DNA of 64,000 nt from Candidula unifasciata (Eukaryota > Mollusca > Gastropoda > Stylommatophora > Geomitridae): contig CAJHNH020002568.1 of the NCBI GenBank assembly GCA_905116865.2, positions 38,643-102,642 of the forward strand, given 5' to 3'. The first letter of the stretch is position 1. Each line of letters starts with the position of its first letter. Positions 21,405 to 33,230 of this stretch are shown here, one piece after another. The notes beneath the pieces were generated by a model, which saw nothing but the letters and a program-made list of their open reading frames with translations, was not told where the DNA came from and ran no database searches. The translations under genes were made by a program, and so were the position numbers.

Positions 21405-22830
21405 GTGGCGCGATGATTTATGTCACAGGCGTGAGGGAAAGTTAAGTCCAACATGATGTGTATAAGGAGATAATCCGTACGTCACTCGGGCGCTAGTCCT
21501 TCACTGTTCTGGTTTTATAGAACCTCACGCAAGACCCCTGTAGCACGTCCTCGTCGTGCGCCACTGATAATGTCTCAAATGAGCATTAACAGAGCTGTCA
21601 GGGGATCTCGGAGTTTGGCGGCCCCCAGAGGTGATGTGTCCATGTGGCTCTCATCAGCCCGCCCCCAAACGCTTGGGTAAAAAAGGTTCTCAAAACTCAT
21701 TAGGAACATGAGTATGCTTGCCAAACGTACAGCTAAAATCACAACCCTTGGTTAAAAGATTGCGGAGTGAAGAGAACATTGTTCACTGTACATCCTCTGT
21801 TAACCCTCAGTGTCGTCGTCAGAGCGCTGAGGTACACCATAACAGCAACCATCCATAGGCTGGCCATCCTTGTACATCCTCGGTTAACCCTCAGTGTCGT
21901 CGTCACCGGGCTGAGGTACACCATAACAGCAACCATCCATAGGCTGGCCATCCATGTACATCCTCTGTTAACCCTCAGTGTCGTCGTCACCGCGCTGAGG
22001 TACACCACAACAGCAACCATCCATAGGCTGGCCATCCATGTACATCCTACGTTAACCCTCAGTGTCGTCGTCACCTCGCTGAGGTACACCACAACAGCCC
22101 ATTGGCTGGCTAAGCCTAAATGTCCGACAAAACTAGATCCTACGGCACACGAATAAGCTCAAAATCTGACCATCACTATTTGTATTGAACGGAAAAAGAC
22201 AAAATGTCCACACCCAAAGACCCAACTCGCTCGAGTGTTGGGACCAAACTGATAACGATATGCCTGACGCAGGATGTAAAATTCTGTCGGGCTAACGGCT
22301 CGTCAAAGAAATCTAACGTGCGAAGAAAAAAGAACTTACCTATTCGTGTGGTCACAAAAGTCCAAAACCCACGGGCTGCTCCCCGCTGACTTCCAGAGGT
22401 CACAGCCCTTGTCGAGCGGGAAGCCTAATACGATTGTGAGGTTAAGCAGGCATGTGCAGGACGTGACGATTCCTTGGGTGAGCCCAGAACCAGAGCGCCA
22501 TGTGCCGGCTCTGCATACATGGAAGCCTCCTTGGATGGCGGGGAATGCCCATGATCTGCCCCTGCCTTCCCTTGAGGGCTAACCGTTCCACAGGGGGCTG
22601 CCCCAAAGGGGTACTCCGGGGCCATTACCCGCGGAGAAGGAGACAAATTTCCTAGAAATAGGCCTGACGTCTTCCTTCGAAGTCGGAGTAGAGCCGCCCA
22701 TGAGGCAGGGAACAGTCAAACGGTTGTACACGCAACAATCAGGTCCAGGTAAAAGCCAAAAGTCCAAGCAGACGATTAACCTGGACCTTCCGCCGGAATT
22801 CACAGCCGGTGAACGATATAATAATAAAAA
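21405..22830 (+). mobile_element. Z insertion, copy 2
   Basis: Flanked by TATTGTATATTT at 21393-21404 and TATTGTATATAT at 22831-22842, in the same hAT tail position as copy 1. The two are therefore paralogues of one insertion event. Copy 2 has four 84-bp monomers rather than five. It keeps about 190 bases (about 22350-22540) missing from copy 1 and lacks about 57 bases present in copy 1 near 16837-16895. The possible ORF starts MSTPKDPTR at 22204. Confidence 0.68.
21789..22105. repeat. 84-bp tandem monomers in Z copy 2 (about 3.8 units)
   Basis: Units start at 21789, 21873, 21957 and 22041, the same 84-bp period as in copy 1. The array differs by one unit from its paralogue. Confidence 0.93.
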
Positions 22831-22842
22831 TATTGTATATAT

Positions 22843-22966
22843 TTGCACATCAGCTACAGCTTGTAAGTATTAGTTCGTTTAAAACTACAATGTCTTCATT
22901 TGATTTAGAAATATGCTTTTGAAAGATATGTAAAAATTCGTTTGATTTTTTGACACTGTATGTCTA

Positions 22967-23021
<55 letters not shown>

Positions 23022-23125
23022 TGTCGTGTAGAAAAACAATTGTGACCAACCCGGGTTTAAGACGGTTTCTCTGTGTGGATAACACTGCTTACATTGCCAA
23101 ATTGATTGAATTGATTGGCCCTTTC
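22843..23125. repeat. hAT tail with (TA)n tract
   Basis: Non-coding hAT tail parallel to 17087-17344. It contains a (TA)n microsatellite at about 22968-23017 that is much shorter in the paralogues. Confidence 0.65.
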
Positions 23126-23169
23126 CATCTTTCAGACAATTGTGTTATATGAGGAGGCGTGGGTCTCAC
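23126..23169 (-). pseudogene. Family L C-terminal remnant, left part split by the I-like element
   Basis: Ends GAGGAGGCGTGGGTCTCAC. The sequence continues at 30318 (TCTCACAGTCCATGGC), as in the uninterrupted copy at 10880-10905. The shared TCTCAC is the target duplication of the I-like element. Confidence 0.7.
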
Positions 23170-24592
23170 CCTACCTTCCTCTTACACACCCCGCCCTGCT
23201 GGCCCAGCTCCATTTCCACGTCAGTGCCCTCCTGGTTGCCCATGCACCAAGCCCACAGCTTGAGGCTTGGCCGCTCCCCAGCCAACTGTGGTACCCACCC
23301 CACCTTCCCCTCCCACACCCCGCCCTTCAGGACCAGCTCCATTTCCACGTCAGTGCCCCCCTGGTTGCCCATGCACCAAGCCCACAGCTGGAGGCTCGGC
23401 CGCTCCCCAGCCAACTGTGGTACCCACCCCACTTTCCTCTCCCACACCCCGCCCTGCTGGCCCAGCTCCACTTCCACGTCAGTGTCTCCCTGGTTGCCCA
23501 TGCACAAAGCCTACAGCTGGAGGCTTGGCTGCTCTCCGGCCAACTTTGGTACCAACCCCACCTTCCTCTACCACGCCCCACCCTGCTGGCCCGGCTCCCG
23601 TCCCACGCCAGTGCCCTCCTGGATGTCCATGCACCAAGCCCCCACCCCCAAGCCGACTTGCATGCCGACCACCCTTCTACCATGTCTGTATGCCTATCCC
23701 GGCATGTACGCACTATGCGGAGATTGAGAAAATAGTAGCGGTGAATGCAGATTTCAATACAATGCTGGGTAAAGTATCAACAGAAAGGAACAAACTGAGG
23801 AAGACAGTGCAGGACCTTACCGGGGAACGTGATAGGATGGAAAATGAAATGGACGATATGAGGAACGAAATAAGGAGACTAAAAGAACAGACCGGACAGA
23901 CCAAAAAAGGAGAGGACCCAGAAACTAAAACAACACCTATTGACAAAGCAGATCTTTATAAGAGAAAGGACGTTCTGGAACTCCTAGCATTTAAAAAGAA
24001 CTTCGAAAAAAGAGTGAATCAGTCCAGCAAGCAAGGAGGAATTACTGACAGTGCAGGGACTACGAGGCAGGTGAAGGGAGGTACAGGCATCAACAAATCT
24101 GCCAATGCTCCCCCTCTCAGACCCAATGTACCCAAACCCGCACAACACCAACCACCTCCAGCTGTACCCTTCCGACCCAGGCATGGAACTTACAGGCCAA
24201 CTGTGAGACCTGCCACTAACCTACCCAACACCAGTGGGCCACACCCTCAGCGACCATCCTCCGACCTACCCTATCCTAGTGACCTACGCTCCTACCGAGA
24301 TTACCCACCCCTTGACTACGCCCGCCCTCGTCTTCAGCACCAGCATCCTCAGCAGCATGCGCCCCACCAGCGCATCCCCCACCCTGGACGCCACCAGCGT
24401 ATCCCACACCCTGCACGCTACCAGCCTCCACCCCAGCATCAGCATTCACAACCCCATGCACCGCTCCAGCGCAATCCACACCCCACCCGTCCTCACCCCC
24501 AGCACCAGCACCACGGGCCTCAAGCTCCACCCCAGCGCAACCACCCCTACCCCCTACCCACAGATATTGAATGTTGTGTTGTCTCTATCTAA
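23170..24592 (+). pseudogene. ORF1 protein of the I-like element, 5'-truncated
   Basis: ORF1 proteins of this class bind the element RNA. The frame runs into the element from its truncated edge with a TGA at 23261-23263, and is then open to the stop at 24590-24592; no ATG start remains. The N-terminal part is a 43-residue repeat (see 23222-23650). A charged coiled-coil-like segment follows (about 23720-23925, EIEKIVAVNADF to RRLKEQT), then a basic linker. The last third is a Pro-His-Gln-rich tail with QHQHPQQHAPHQRIPHP-type repeats. I see no CCHC knuckle. It ends about 90 bases before the ORF2 ATG. Confidence 0.7.
23222..23650. repeat. 129-bp (43-codon) tandem repeat in ORF1
   Basis: Units begin at 23222, 23351, 23480 and 23609, exactly 129 bp apart. 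Each encodes CPPGCPCTKP followed by a Pro-rich linker (VPTPPSSPTPRPAGPAP and variants). The Cys spacing C-x3-C-x-C is kept in every unit. In the first unit a Gly codon has become TGA. Confidence 0.93.
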
Positions 24593-24684
24593 CTAGATAA
24601 ATAGAAAACTAAAGACACCAGTCAGTCAAACCCACACTAAGCCTAACCAGACACACAAAAGCACCAAAATTTAATCCTAGAGTA

Positions 24685-27600
24685 ATGAATAAACTAGACC
24701 TGCAGATAATTCAATTTAACTGCAGAGGAGCTAAACTTAACCTACCAGCCATGATGTCAGATTTCCAGGGCGAGTGTAATATACTAGCCCTTCAAGAAAC
24801 AAACCTGAAACCAAAAGATACCTTTAAACTCCCAGGATATAAAATATTCAGGAATGATAGAGAAATAGGCAATGGAGGTGGCGTAGCCATCCTCATCAAT
24901 AAAGGAATAAGAGAAATAACTCAGGACAAGTTCAAAACTAACAACTTTGAAGGTCTGTGTGTAGAAATAGCCTGCAAACCTCAAAACCTAAAGATAATTA
25001 ACATCTACTGACCAAAAGGGGAGATAGAGGAGAATGATCTTAAAGAAATAAAAAACAGGATAACCACTAACACAATAATTGTAGGCGACTTTAACTGCTC
25101 ACACCCCTTATGGGGTGGCAGAATAGAAAGTCTGGCAGGAAAAGAACTATTAGAATTTATTGAAGATAATCAATTAACAGTACTCAATAACGGGTCGATA
25201 ACAAGGATTAATTCAATTCCAGGAAATAGACATTCGGCTATTGACCTTACACTAGTAACACAGAGTTTAGCTGGAAGCCAGTGGAAAGTTTTAGAGGACA
25301 CCTCAAGCGACCATCTTCCAATTTTAACGAGAATTAAAACCCAACCAACAAAATATGAAACTAGTAACAAACCTACTTTCAATTTTAAAAAAGCGAAATG
25401 GGATAAAGTTATAGATTAACTTAATAATACAGAGTTGGTTAGAACTGAAGGTGAAAACATTGATACTTTTGATGAAAGAGTGACTAATACAATACTAAAA
25501 GTAGCAACAAGAAATATTCCAAATAAAAACATGCCTACCCATCTTCTTGAGGGAGGAAATAAGACTTTAACTAACTACAATAAAAGAAACGTAAACAAGA
25601 ACCCTGTTGCATGGTGGACGCAAGAATGCACTGAGGCGACAGATAAACGTAAAAGGGCTCTGCAGGACTATAGAAAATTCGGGTCAACAGAAAGATGGCA
25701 AGAATATGTTAAACACAGAAATGCAACTACCAAAGTCATTCGCAAAGCTAAGGAGGCGCACTGGAGGACAAAAATTGAACCCTGATACTCCAGCAACTGA
25801 AGTGTGGAATCAGATTAAAGTCATTAAAGGAGACACAATAAAAGAAAGGATCCCTACAATTCAGGTACCCACAGTGGCAATTACTGATAAAGATAAGGCA
25901 GATATCTTCGGACAACACTTCTATGAGGTCTGTTCCAATAATAAACTAAATCAACAAGAACGGAAAAACAGAACTGCTCTTAATAAAGAGATTATGACAA
26001 CTAAAATCACAATTAAGGAAGAAAATTCATACCTAGATGCAGATATAACTACTGAAGAAGTTACCTCAGCAATACAAGCCAAATCTAACACGGCAGCTGG
26101 GGCCGATATTCTAAACTATACTATAATGAAAATGCTACCAGCAAAAACCATCAAACAGATTACTGATTTCTACAATGAGATCTGGAAAGAGGGAGAGATT
26201 CCAAGAAGATGGAAGGAAGCAACTATCATACCAATTAAAAAGGCTAATAAGGACCCTCAAAAAGTAGACTCATATAGACCAATATCTTTAACATCCCACC
26301 TAGGGAAAATATTAGAAACAATCGTCAATAAAAGAATAACATTCCACATGGAGAAAAATAACCTGTTTAGCAAAACTCAGGCAGGGTTCAGATCTAACAG
26401 ATGCACCCAAGATCAAATTATAAAATTAGAAGATCATGTTAAAAAGTCATTTTAAACAGGAGGTAAGACAATGGCAGTGTTCCTGGATCTGGAACAGGCA
26501 TATGACCAGTGCTATCGGCCAGCAGCCTTGTTTAAAGCAGCTAAACTAGGATTTACCGGAAGAACATATAGATATATCCGAAGTTTTCTACAAGATACAA
26601 CCTTTTCAGTACTAGTTAATAACGAAAGATCACAAACTTTTGATCAGGTGAATGGAATCCCTCAGAGTGCTGTAATATCTCCTACCTTGTTCAGCATATT
26701 AGTAAACGACCTTGATGATGCCATCACGAACAAGGACACGGGACTAACTCAGTTTGCGGACAATTGTGCAATCTACCACAGCCATAATCAGATCCCCTAA
26801 GAAAAGATTGCAGAAAAGTCTAGACGAAGTTGCGCATTGGATGGGAAAATGGGGATTTAAAATCAACGTCTACAAAACAGTAAGCATGATATTCAACTTT
26901 AAAAGACAGCTTAATTATGACCCAGAAGTAACGAGACTCCAAATTAATGGCAGAACAGTTCAGCGGACACGTTCGACGAAATTTCTAGGAATGATTCTGG
27001 ATGAGCAAATGACCTGGGCTAAGCACATCGATGATCTCGTAGTAAAGTGTACAAAGTACAAAAATATGCTGAAAATGATTAAAGGAAACGGATGGGGAGC
27101 ACACCAGGACACCCTAATACAATTTTATAAAGTTTTCGTTAGGGGCAAAATGGAATACGGAAGCATAGTATACGAATCAGCATCAGAGAACAGCAAATGC
27201 AAACTTGATAGGATTCAGTGCCAAGCCCTGACTTCCATCATGGGCTCTGGCAAAGGGACATCGAGAGAGGCCATGGAGGTATCACTAGGCATCACACCGC
27301 TTAACCTCAGAAGGAAACAACTAACTTATAGCTATTGGATGAAAGCGGCCAACGATGCCAGACACCCAGCTTCAGACGCTTTTCATCATAACATTACCCA
27401 CCTAGGTGACAGACCGGTCAGAGACATACAGAGACCAGCAGCCTGGGACGCTGCACTAGAAATTAACGATGATGAGGACTTAGCTAGGACTCTAGAGGCA
27501 AGCGTTAGGTTTGTCCCTCAAATCCCTCCATGGAGACTAGAGCTGCCCAGGACAGACATGAGTCTGATGAAAATTAATAATAAGAATACTGAAACATTTG

Positions 27601-28511
27601 AAGCCAAAGCAATAACAGAAGAATACATAGACCAGATCCGATCAGACAATCTGGTTGCATACACTGACGGATCTAAGAATGAAGCAGGAGAAGTAGGAGC
27701 AGGAGTAATAATCCCACAGTGGAAAATACAAAGAGAATATAAAATAACAGATCATGTGGCAGTATGCACAGCAGAACTAGTCGGCATAATGAAGGCACTA
27801 GAGATGGTAATTAATAAACCTCCAACTAAATTTACCATACTGACAGATTCATTGTCCTCGGTGCAGACGTTAAAAACACATAAAACTAACAGTAGACCAG
27901 ATATTGAAGAGACAATCCTAAATCTAACAACTCAGCTCAAGAATAAAGGATGCCAAGTCACCATTGCATGGGTACCAGCACACAGAGGTGTAATAGGCAA
28001 TGAAAAAGCTGACATAGCAGCCAAAAAGGGAGCAAAATGTGATGTTTTAATAGATGTAGGACTCGGAAAAACAGAGAGGACCAGCTTAATCAAACGACAT
28101 ATAATTAAAATGTGGAAACTACAATGGCAAGGGAGCAATAATGGCAGAGATGCCTACAATATCCTTAAAGAGCCCAGCCTTAACACACAGGTACGGGACA
28201 AACTGAAAATTCCAGCTAACAAACTACTATGGAGAGCTAGATTAGGGTGGCACCCAGAGAAATTTACATCTCCACTATGTCTGGACTGCTTTCAAGATAA
28301 TACACTAGAGCATTATATAATAAACTGCACTAAATATAAATTGGAAAGGAAACCCATTGAGGAGTTTTTTTTTCTAAAACGCAAACAACAAATTACTGCA
28401 AACAAATGTTTAAATGTAGATAGCAATAAAGACATCCAAAAACTGGTTAAACAATACCTTATTAAAACAAATCAAAACTTAAAGACCAGATTAGGGATTT
28501 ACTCAGTATAA
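24685..28511 (+). pseudogene. ORF2 of the I-like element: endonuclease, reverse transcriptase, RNase H
   Basis: Starts at ATG 24685 (MNKLDLQII). The APE-type endonuclease shows QFNCRG, LALQETNL, VGDFNCSHPLWG and DTSSDHLPI (24700-25330). The RT spans about 25990-27050 with SYRPISLTSHLGKILE, motif A VFLDLEQAYD, motif B GIPQSAVISPTLF and motif C FADN. RNase H at about 27650-28030 keeps its acidic residues: YTDGS, CTAELVGIMKALE, LTDSLSSVQTL and GNEKADIAAKKGA. A final CLDCFQ-x6-H knuckle follows at about 28280. Lesions are a TGA at 25009, a TAA at 25417, a frameshift near 25770, a TAA at 26453 and a frameshift near 26795. The second catalytic Asp of motif C is Asn (26762-26764). Confidence 0.9.
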
Positions 28512-30317
28512 CAGAAGGAATTGATGAGATGGTAACCCCGGACATCCTAGAGTCAGAGAGATAGTGTAAGTATGATGAGTGCATAGGGGTGAACATGGGC
28601 ACATCCACAAGGATGAGTGCGTGTAGTATGAGTGCATTTGTGTATAGGATGGATACATAAGACACAGTGTATGTAGGTGGATGGTACGGAATCATGTGTG
28701 GACGGAACAGTGGGAATATAGTTGTGCGAAAGGTACAGATGAATGAGTACATGGATTTAAATGTATTACTGTATGCATGTATATGTGGGTATGAGTGTGC
28801 ATGTTTGTATATATATGAGAGCGTGTATACTTATATATTTGTGAGTGTATGAATGACAGTGCAATCAAAGAAACCATAAACTGTGTTGCTGTATGTCTGT
28901 TCATTAATGAGAACAAATAGAATGAAGGATGTAAGCAGCAAGAACGTCATCAACACAAACCATCCACCAAAACATGATACGTCAGTACCGGACAGGTCAC
29001 ATACCAGTAACGGGACATAACTTAAAAGTGACACGACCAAACGAAATTACAGACAAAGCGACACAAAACGCATAAGCCATGGAAGAGTGAATATCACTAC
29101 GTGTGGATGTACTCGTTTTTTTATGAATGTAAGTACAGGCATTGGTAAACGCATATGAAAGAGTTTGCGTGTGTACGTAATGTCAATTAGGTATGCATAC
29201 ACTGATAAGTATGAAAGGACGTACAAATATGTAGTGTTGTCTGCATGTATGAGTACTCGAGTGCATGTACGCATACACCTAGTTGGGTGCGTCCATATAC
29301 TCCGGGGATTCATAAACAAAACCATCCCACTCCACAGCATGCATACAACATGCACATGACCGACAGGACTCATAACAAAAATATGACTGACAGCAAATAG
29401 GGAATACAAGTGACTCGATAATGACAGGACTAGAACGCATAATCTCCAATACCACCCCATCACTGGGATGATAGCAAAGGTTGGTAACGTGATACACATA
29501 GTCCCGGCAAAAAGCCACGCTAGAATCCAGCAAGACGGCAACGACGAGAATTGACCGAATGGCCTCCCGCTCCCCTTCCCCCCAACTTTCCCTCTTTTGG
29601 ATGCACTATGAGTTTAACCCCACAACCCATTCCCACAGAGAGCACTTGAGTTCGTTGCCCAACATGCCACAACAATTCTCATCGCCGATCATTTGGATCT
29701 AAAAGCGTGAGCTGGACGGTCCGGTTATATGGTATTTACGTACACCGGAGCTTAGCTATCAACACAACCCGATCACATAATAACGAATGACGACTGGACC
29801 CGCTTAAGACTCCACACAAACTCTCACACACATATCCATTACATGACTAACCCGTTCATATTACAGGAAGACGACTATAAGACCACTATGGTCACACGCG
29901 GAAAATTTTCACATTTCGGAACTATTCACATTCAAAAACTGTTTTCAGTACTTTTTGGCAAAATTAAATTACTCAAAATTTTAAAAACAATAAATGGTGG
30001 CCGAAAGGTCGTTGTGTTTGGAAGCTCGCTCTCCTTCGAGATACGCCTAGCCAGATCAAAGGGAGACAGAACAAACAGGAAACACCAAGAATGAAGAAGG
30101 AAATCATGATCCAGTGACAACAAGACGAGCGGTTTGATTCGGATGGAAGCATTAAGCCAGAAATGGCACAAACACCAGTATTCAGTCACGAAAGTGACGC
30201 AAATAACCCAGACCACAAAAATAGGCGGAGACTGTTAGCAGCCTAGGCTAGCTAGCAGAAGTCTGAACGTGGTCGAGCTTTTCTTTTTTTTTTTCTCAAA
30301 AGGACTTGGACTTGGAC
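28512..30317 (+). other. 3' untranslated region and GGACTT tail of the I-like element
   Basis: Long non-coding region; open frames here on the minus strand are not conserved as protein. The last 1.18 kb (from about 29138) is matched by the inverted copy at 55996-57179. Terminal sequence CTCAAAAGGACTTGGACTTG precedes the target duplication. From 28512 to about 29137 I find no second copy in the window. Confidence 0.7.
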
Positions 30318-30690
30318 TCTCACAGTCCATGGCAATGGAGAGTGTGACTAGCAAGACACGCCCGAATTAATTAAAATCTCTTTCGCAATGATAGCATGGG
30401 ATTTTAGGTCCGCTGTTGTCAACATTTGTGTTTAGTCTGTTTCCTCTCAGACGCTGAGTTCTCATATCTTCTGCAATCATTTCTTCCTTCATTTTCATTC
30501 CCTTTTTGTTGTGCACCCTGCACCCTTTACACGAGACGATCCAATGCATTTTGTTCCGATAAGGCCACCCCAGTACCTATATCACACATGAACCGCTTGC
30601 ACACAATAATATTATTGTAGAGGTCGGTCACAATATCGTCTTTCCGTCCTAATTCCCTATAGACGATGCCTTTGCCGACTATAACTATTA
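30318..30690 (-). pseudogene. Family L C-terminal remnant, right part
   Basis: Continuation of 23126-23169. The minus-strand reading at 30549-30367 contains MKEEMIAEDMRTQRLRGNRL and CYHCERDF before a stop. The finger is completed in another frame at about 30335-30365 (ASHTLHCHG). Confidence 0.55.
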
Positions 30691-31195
30691 TCTTTAATGG
30701 ACCCATTTGACACTTCCACCTTCGTGAAACTTCATTTCGTAACCAAACAGATATCCAAGCCCTAATTTTGGTGGAATTAAATAGACGTCGAAACTTGATC
30801 CCTTTATAGAGCTGCAGAAATTGAAGAACCGACCCGTGAGTTATAAGAAAATAGAATGGATATAACATCGAGTCAAGAATTAATATCTCAAGGAGAGGGT
30901 ATCATAGAAAAAAACTGAATGATCAAAGTGTATGGAGGAAAAACTAAACTCAAAACAAAACGAAAAAAAAAAAAAAGTTGTGGGAAAGTATTATACATAC
31001 AAAGAAAAGGGGAAAATATCACGATGGTTTTTGTGCATGCACCGCCTTAAGATATAGAAGATGGTATAAGGAAAGATTTATATGATCTTTTTGAGAAAAT
31101 CCCAGAAGCTCAGAAAGGGACATATCGATTAATGAGATTTTATTGCAAAATAGAAGAGAAAACACCTGTAAAATATGAAATAGACAATTCAATGA
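30691..31195 (+). pseudogene. Family R endonuclease remnant
   Basis: Parallel to 11235-11810 with internal deletions. SSQELISQGEGIIEKN carries the catalytic QE motif. The TWNIRSL strand is deleted and a poly-A-rich slip lies at about 30960-30975. The I-x-V-Y-A-P strand is represented by FVHAPP around 31030. Confidence 0.62.
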
Positions 31196-33230
31196 TAGTG
31201 ATGAGGTTACTTCAATGTTTACATAACAGCTTTGAGGCAGGCCTAGATGGAGACAGGAGAGTGTCTTGAGGCAGGTCTGGACTGGTGACTGGAGCGAGCC
31301 CTGAGACAGACCCGGACTGGTGACAAAAGAGAGGCTAGAGGCAAGCATGATCTGTCTATTATTGCCTAAGAAGTATAAACACAACATCGGAGAATCACTT
31401 TCCGTTAAACAGTGAAGCACCTATCAATATATCAAGCATGGTATAGTATCGAACTCCTTCAGCTGGCATATCAATGGGTTCAATAGAACTTTGTTGTAAG
31501 CATCTTCCATGTCTATGGCGACCCCGTATGTTTGATCCTGGCTTTAAAACCTGTCGATGTGTCTTGCGCAAAGACTGCAACGTTACACCAGATCCCCGCA
31601 AACTGTGTTTAGCCTCTGAGTGTGAGGTGCAGTAAGTTGTGGGTTTCAAATTGCCTTGTCAGCTTCTAGATCAAATCTTTTCAAATACTTGTCCTGGCGT
31701 ATTGTTGCATAACATTCACTTCCTATGTACGTAGCATCTGTGCTAAGTTTTGCCAGTGAATTTATGTAGCTATAAAGCCATATTTAACGACCAGTTCATT
31801 TGCGGGTGATGTTGTTATCCAGGACTATCCTTGCATACTGTTGGCAGGATGTCAAAGTTTTTATATCGAAAGCTATTAGCTCCAGGATGATGGTTTTTTT
31901 TTTTTTTTTTACTTCAGCAACTGTATCTATTGAGTCATCTTCAATGTCGGTATCAGCACATGTCGCTGTGAGCACGTTCATTGTGGTCAACCTTGTGGAG
32001 GTGTCTTGCGGGATGGTCTGCTTTATATATCTGTCAGGCAAAGCTTTCCGTTTGTTCTCATCTGACCTGTTCCATGTTTGGTCTTCACTGCGAAACATTC
32101 TTATACTTTGACAAGAATTTTTCAATTCGATTATGCACACTTTTTTTACACACACAAACTTTCCCAGTTTCGGATTTTGGTTTCTAAAGCAATAGTCTGG
32201 ACGGATGTTGTTGCAGTCTGCATAATCTGCTCGAGTTTCTCTTGTAGACCTGAAGGAGAGTCAGTAGATTTCTTTGCTTTTTGAAAGGGCTAAATCCAAG
32301 TCCAAGTCCTTTTGAGAAAAAAAAAAAGGTCGACCACTTTAAGACTGCTGCTAGCTAGCTGAGGCTGCTAACAGTCTCCGCCTATATTTGTGGTCTGGGT
32401 TATTTGCGTCACTTTCGTGACTAAATTCTGGTGTTGCGCCATTTCTAGGCTTAATGCGTCCTTCCAAGTCAGCTGACTCTAACTCCACGTTCTACTAGAG
32501 TGGTTGGTTCAGCTCCCTCTTTTTTATCTAGTATTTTTTTTTTTGGGGGGGGGGGGGGGGGGTTTCCGCATTTTAATTATGATGTCGTCTATTTCCCAGG
32601 TTTGCTTAAAAGCGTTTGAATTTGTTTTGTGTAAAGTAATGACACCCCTTTTTTTATTGAATGACCCAGAGGTAGTTGTCTCTATCATGGTCACCAAGGA
32701 CACATCAGCTACGACACAGAGTGAGGGCAGAAGACACCGATGCCAAATCAAGCCCACTGTCCTCATCCACCGTTCGCTGAGCCTTTCTTGTTGATCTGCC
32801 ACCACGGAGGTAGACCAGGTCCAAGCTGCCATGACATCCTTTAAATTGTGAAGATGTTTCCTTCTGTTGCCCAATAAATGGCTTTCGGCACAAAGGTCCT
32901 CGAAAAAAATCCTTTTAGCTGCTCTGACTTCCTGAAGACGCTGTTATTTCGCATTGTCTAATGTAGCGTTGCATGCATGAAAATTTACAAGCATGAATGA
33001 CTACATGTATCATAAAAACCTGTAGCTGGAGACAGTATCCTGCCATCTGGACATGCCGACTTCGTGTATCTCAATATGTTCTCTAAAGAGAATAGCCTGT
33101 CCATGGTGTACTCTGATGTAGAACGTTTGAAACCATGGACGCTTCAGTACGTTATCCTCCAGACGTGTTTTCTACAAGGCAGAAATATCAACGCTGTATC
33201 ATAGTTTGTCAACGTTTGCAATCGGCGGTC
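31196..33230 (-). pseudogene. J1 element remnant: endonuclease, linker and reverse transcriptase
   Basis: On the minus strand, from 33230 down: degraded APE-type endonuclease (about 32940-32650: VYLRGGRST, then a GLDLAS strand), linker (32155-31950: NKRKALPDRYIKQTIPQDTS) and the start of RT (LELIAFDIKTLTSCQQ at about 31880). The equivalent of L-G-K-V-F-E-K-I-L lies near 31700, motif A (V-x-x-D-M-E-D-A-Y-N-K) near 31520 in scattered frames, and motif B at about 31345-31230, expanded into a minisatellite. RNase H is not present. The copy is interrupted at about 32290-32480 by a truncated I-like tail and has a G18 run at 32545-32562. Confidence 0.65.
32290..32480 (-). mobile_element. 5'-truncated I-like element tail
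   Basis: Same insertion as at 18286-18470: starts CCAAGTCCAAGTCCTTTT on the plus strand and replaces about 30 bases of J1 linker seen at about 49435 and 57745. Sharing the site means the insertion preceded the duplication of the cassette. Confidence 0.75.

Larger units (their letters stand above)
23170..30317 (+). mobile_element. I-like (APE - RT - RNase H) non-LTR retrotransposon, 7.15 kb
   Basis: The element is bounded by TCTCAC at 23164-23169 and 30318-30323 and disrupts a family L remnant. It contains a 5'-truncated ORF1 (23170-24592), ORF2 (24685-28511) and a 3' region of 1.8 kb (28512-30317) ending in tandem GGACTT after a T-rich stretch. Elements of the I/Jockey superfamily have this two-ORF plan, and I-clade members end in short tandem repeats. 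The 3' region is assigned to the element because truncated copies elsewhere (18286-18470, about 32290-32480, 55996-57179) all end at the same GGACTT tail. Clade assignment within the superfamily is uncertain. Confidence 0.85.

Noticed and set aside
16081..22105. CRISPR array
   Set aside because: The tandem units are contiguous without unique spacers, and the rest of the window is eukaryotic.
23115..23735. Two further Pro/His/Ser-rich open frames over the ORF1 repeat, and one on the minus strand
   Set aside because: They are out-of-frame translations of the 129-bp repeat; only the frame with C-x3-C-x-C units continues into the coiled-coil and the end of ORF1.
29047..29541. A 164-codon minus-strand open frame, with a similar frame at 56570-57231
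   Set aside because: The two copies are inverted relative to each other and belong to the I-like 3' UTR; the reading frame is not preserved between them.
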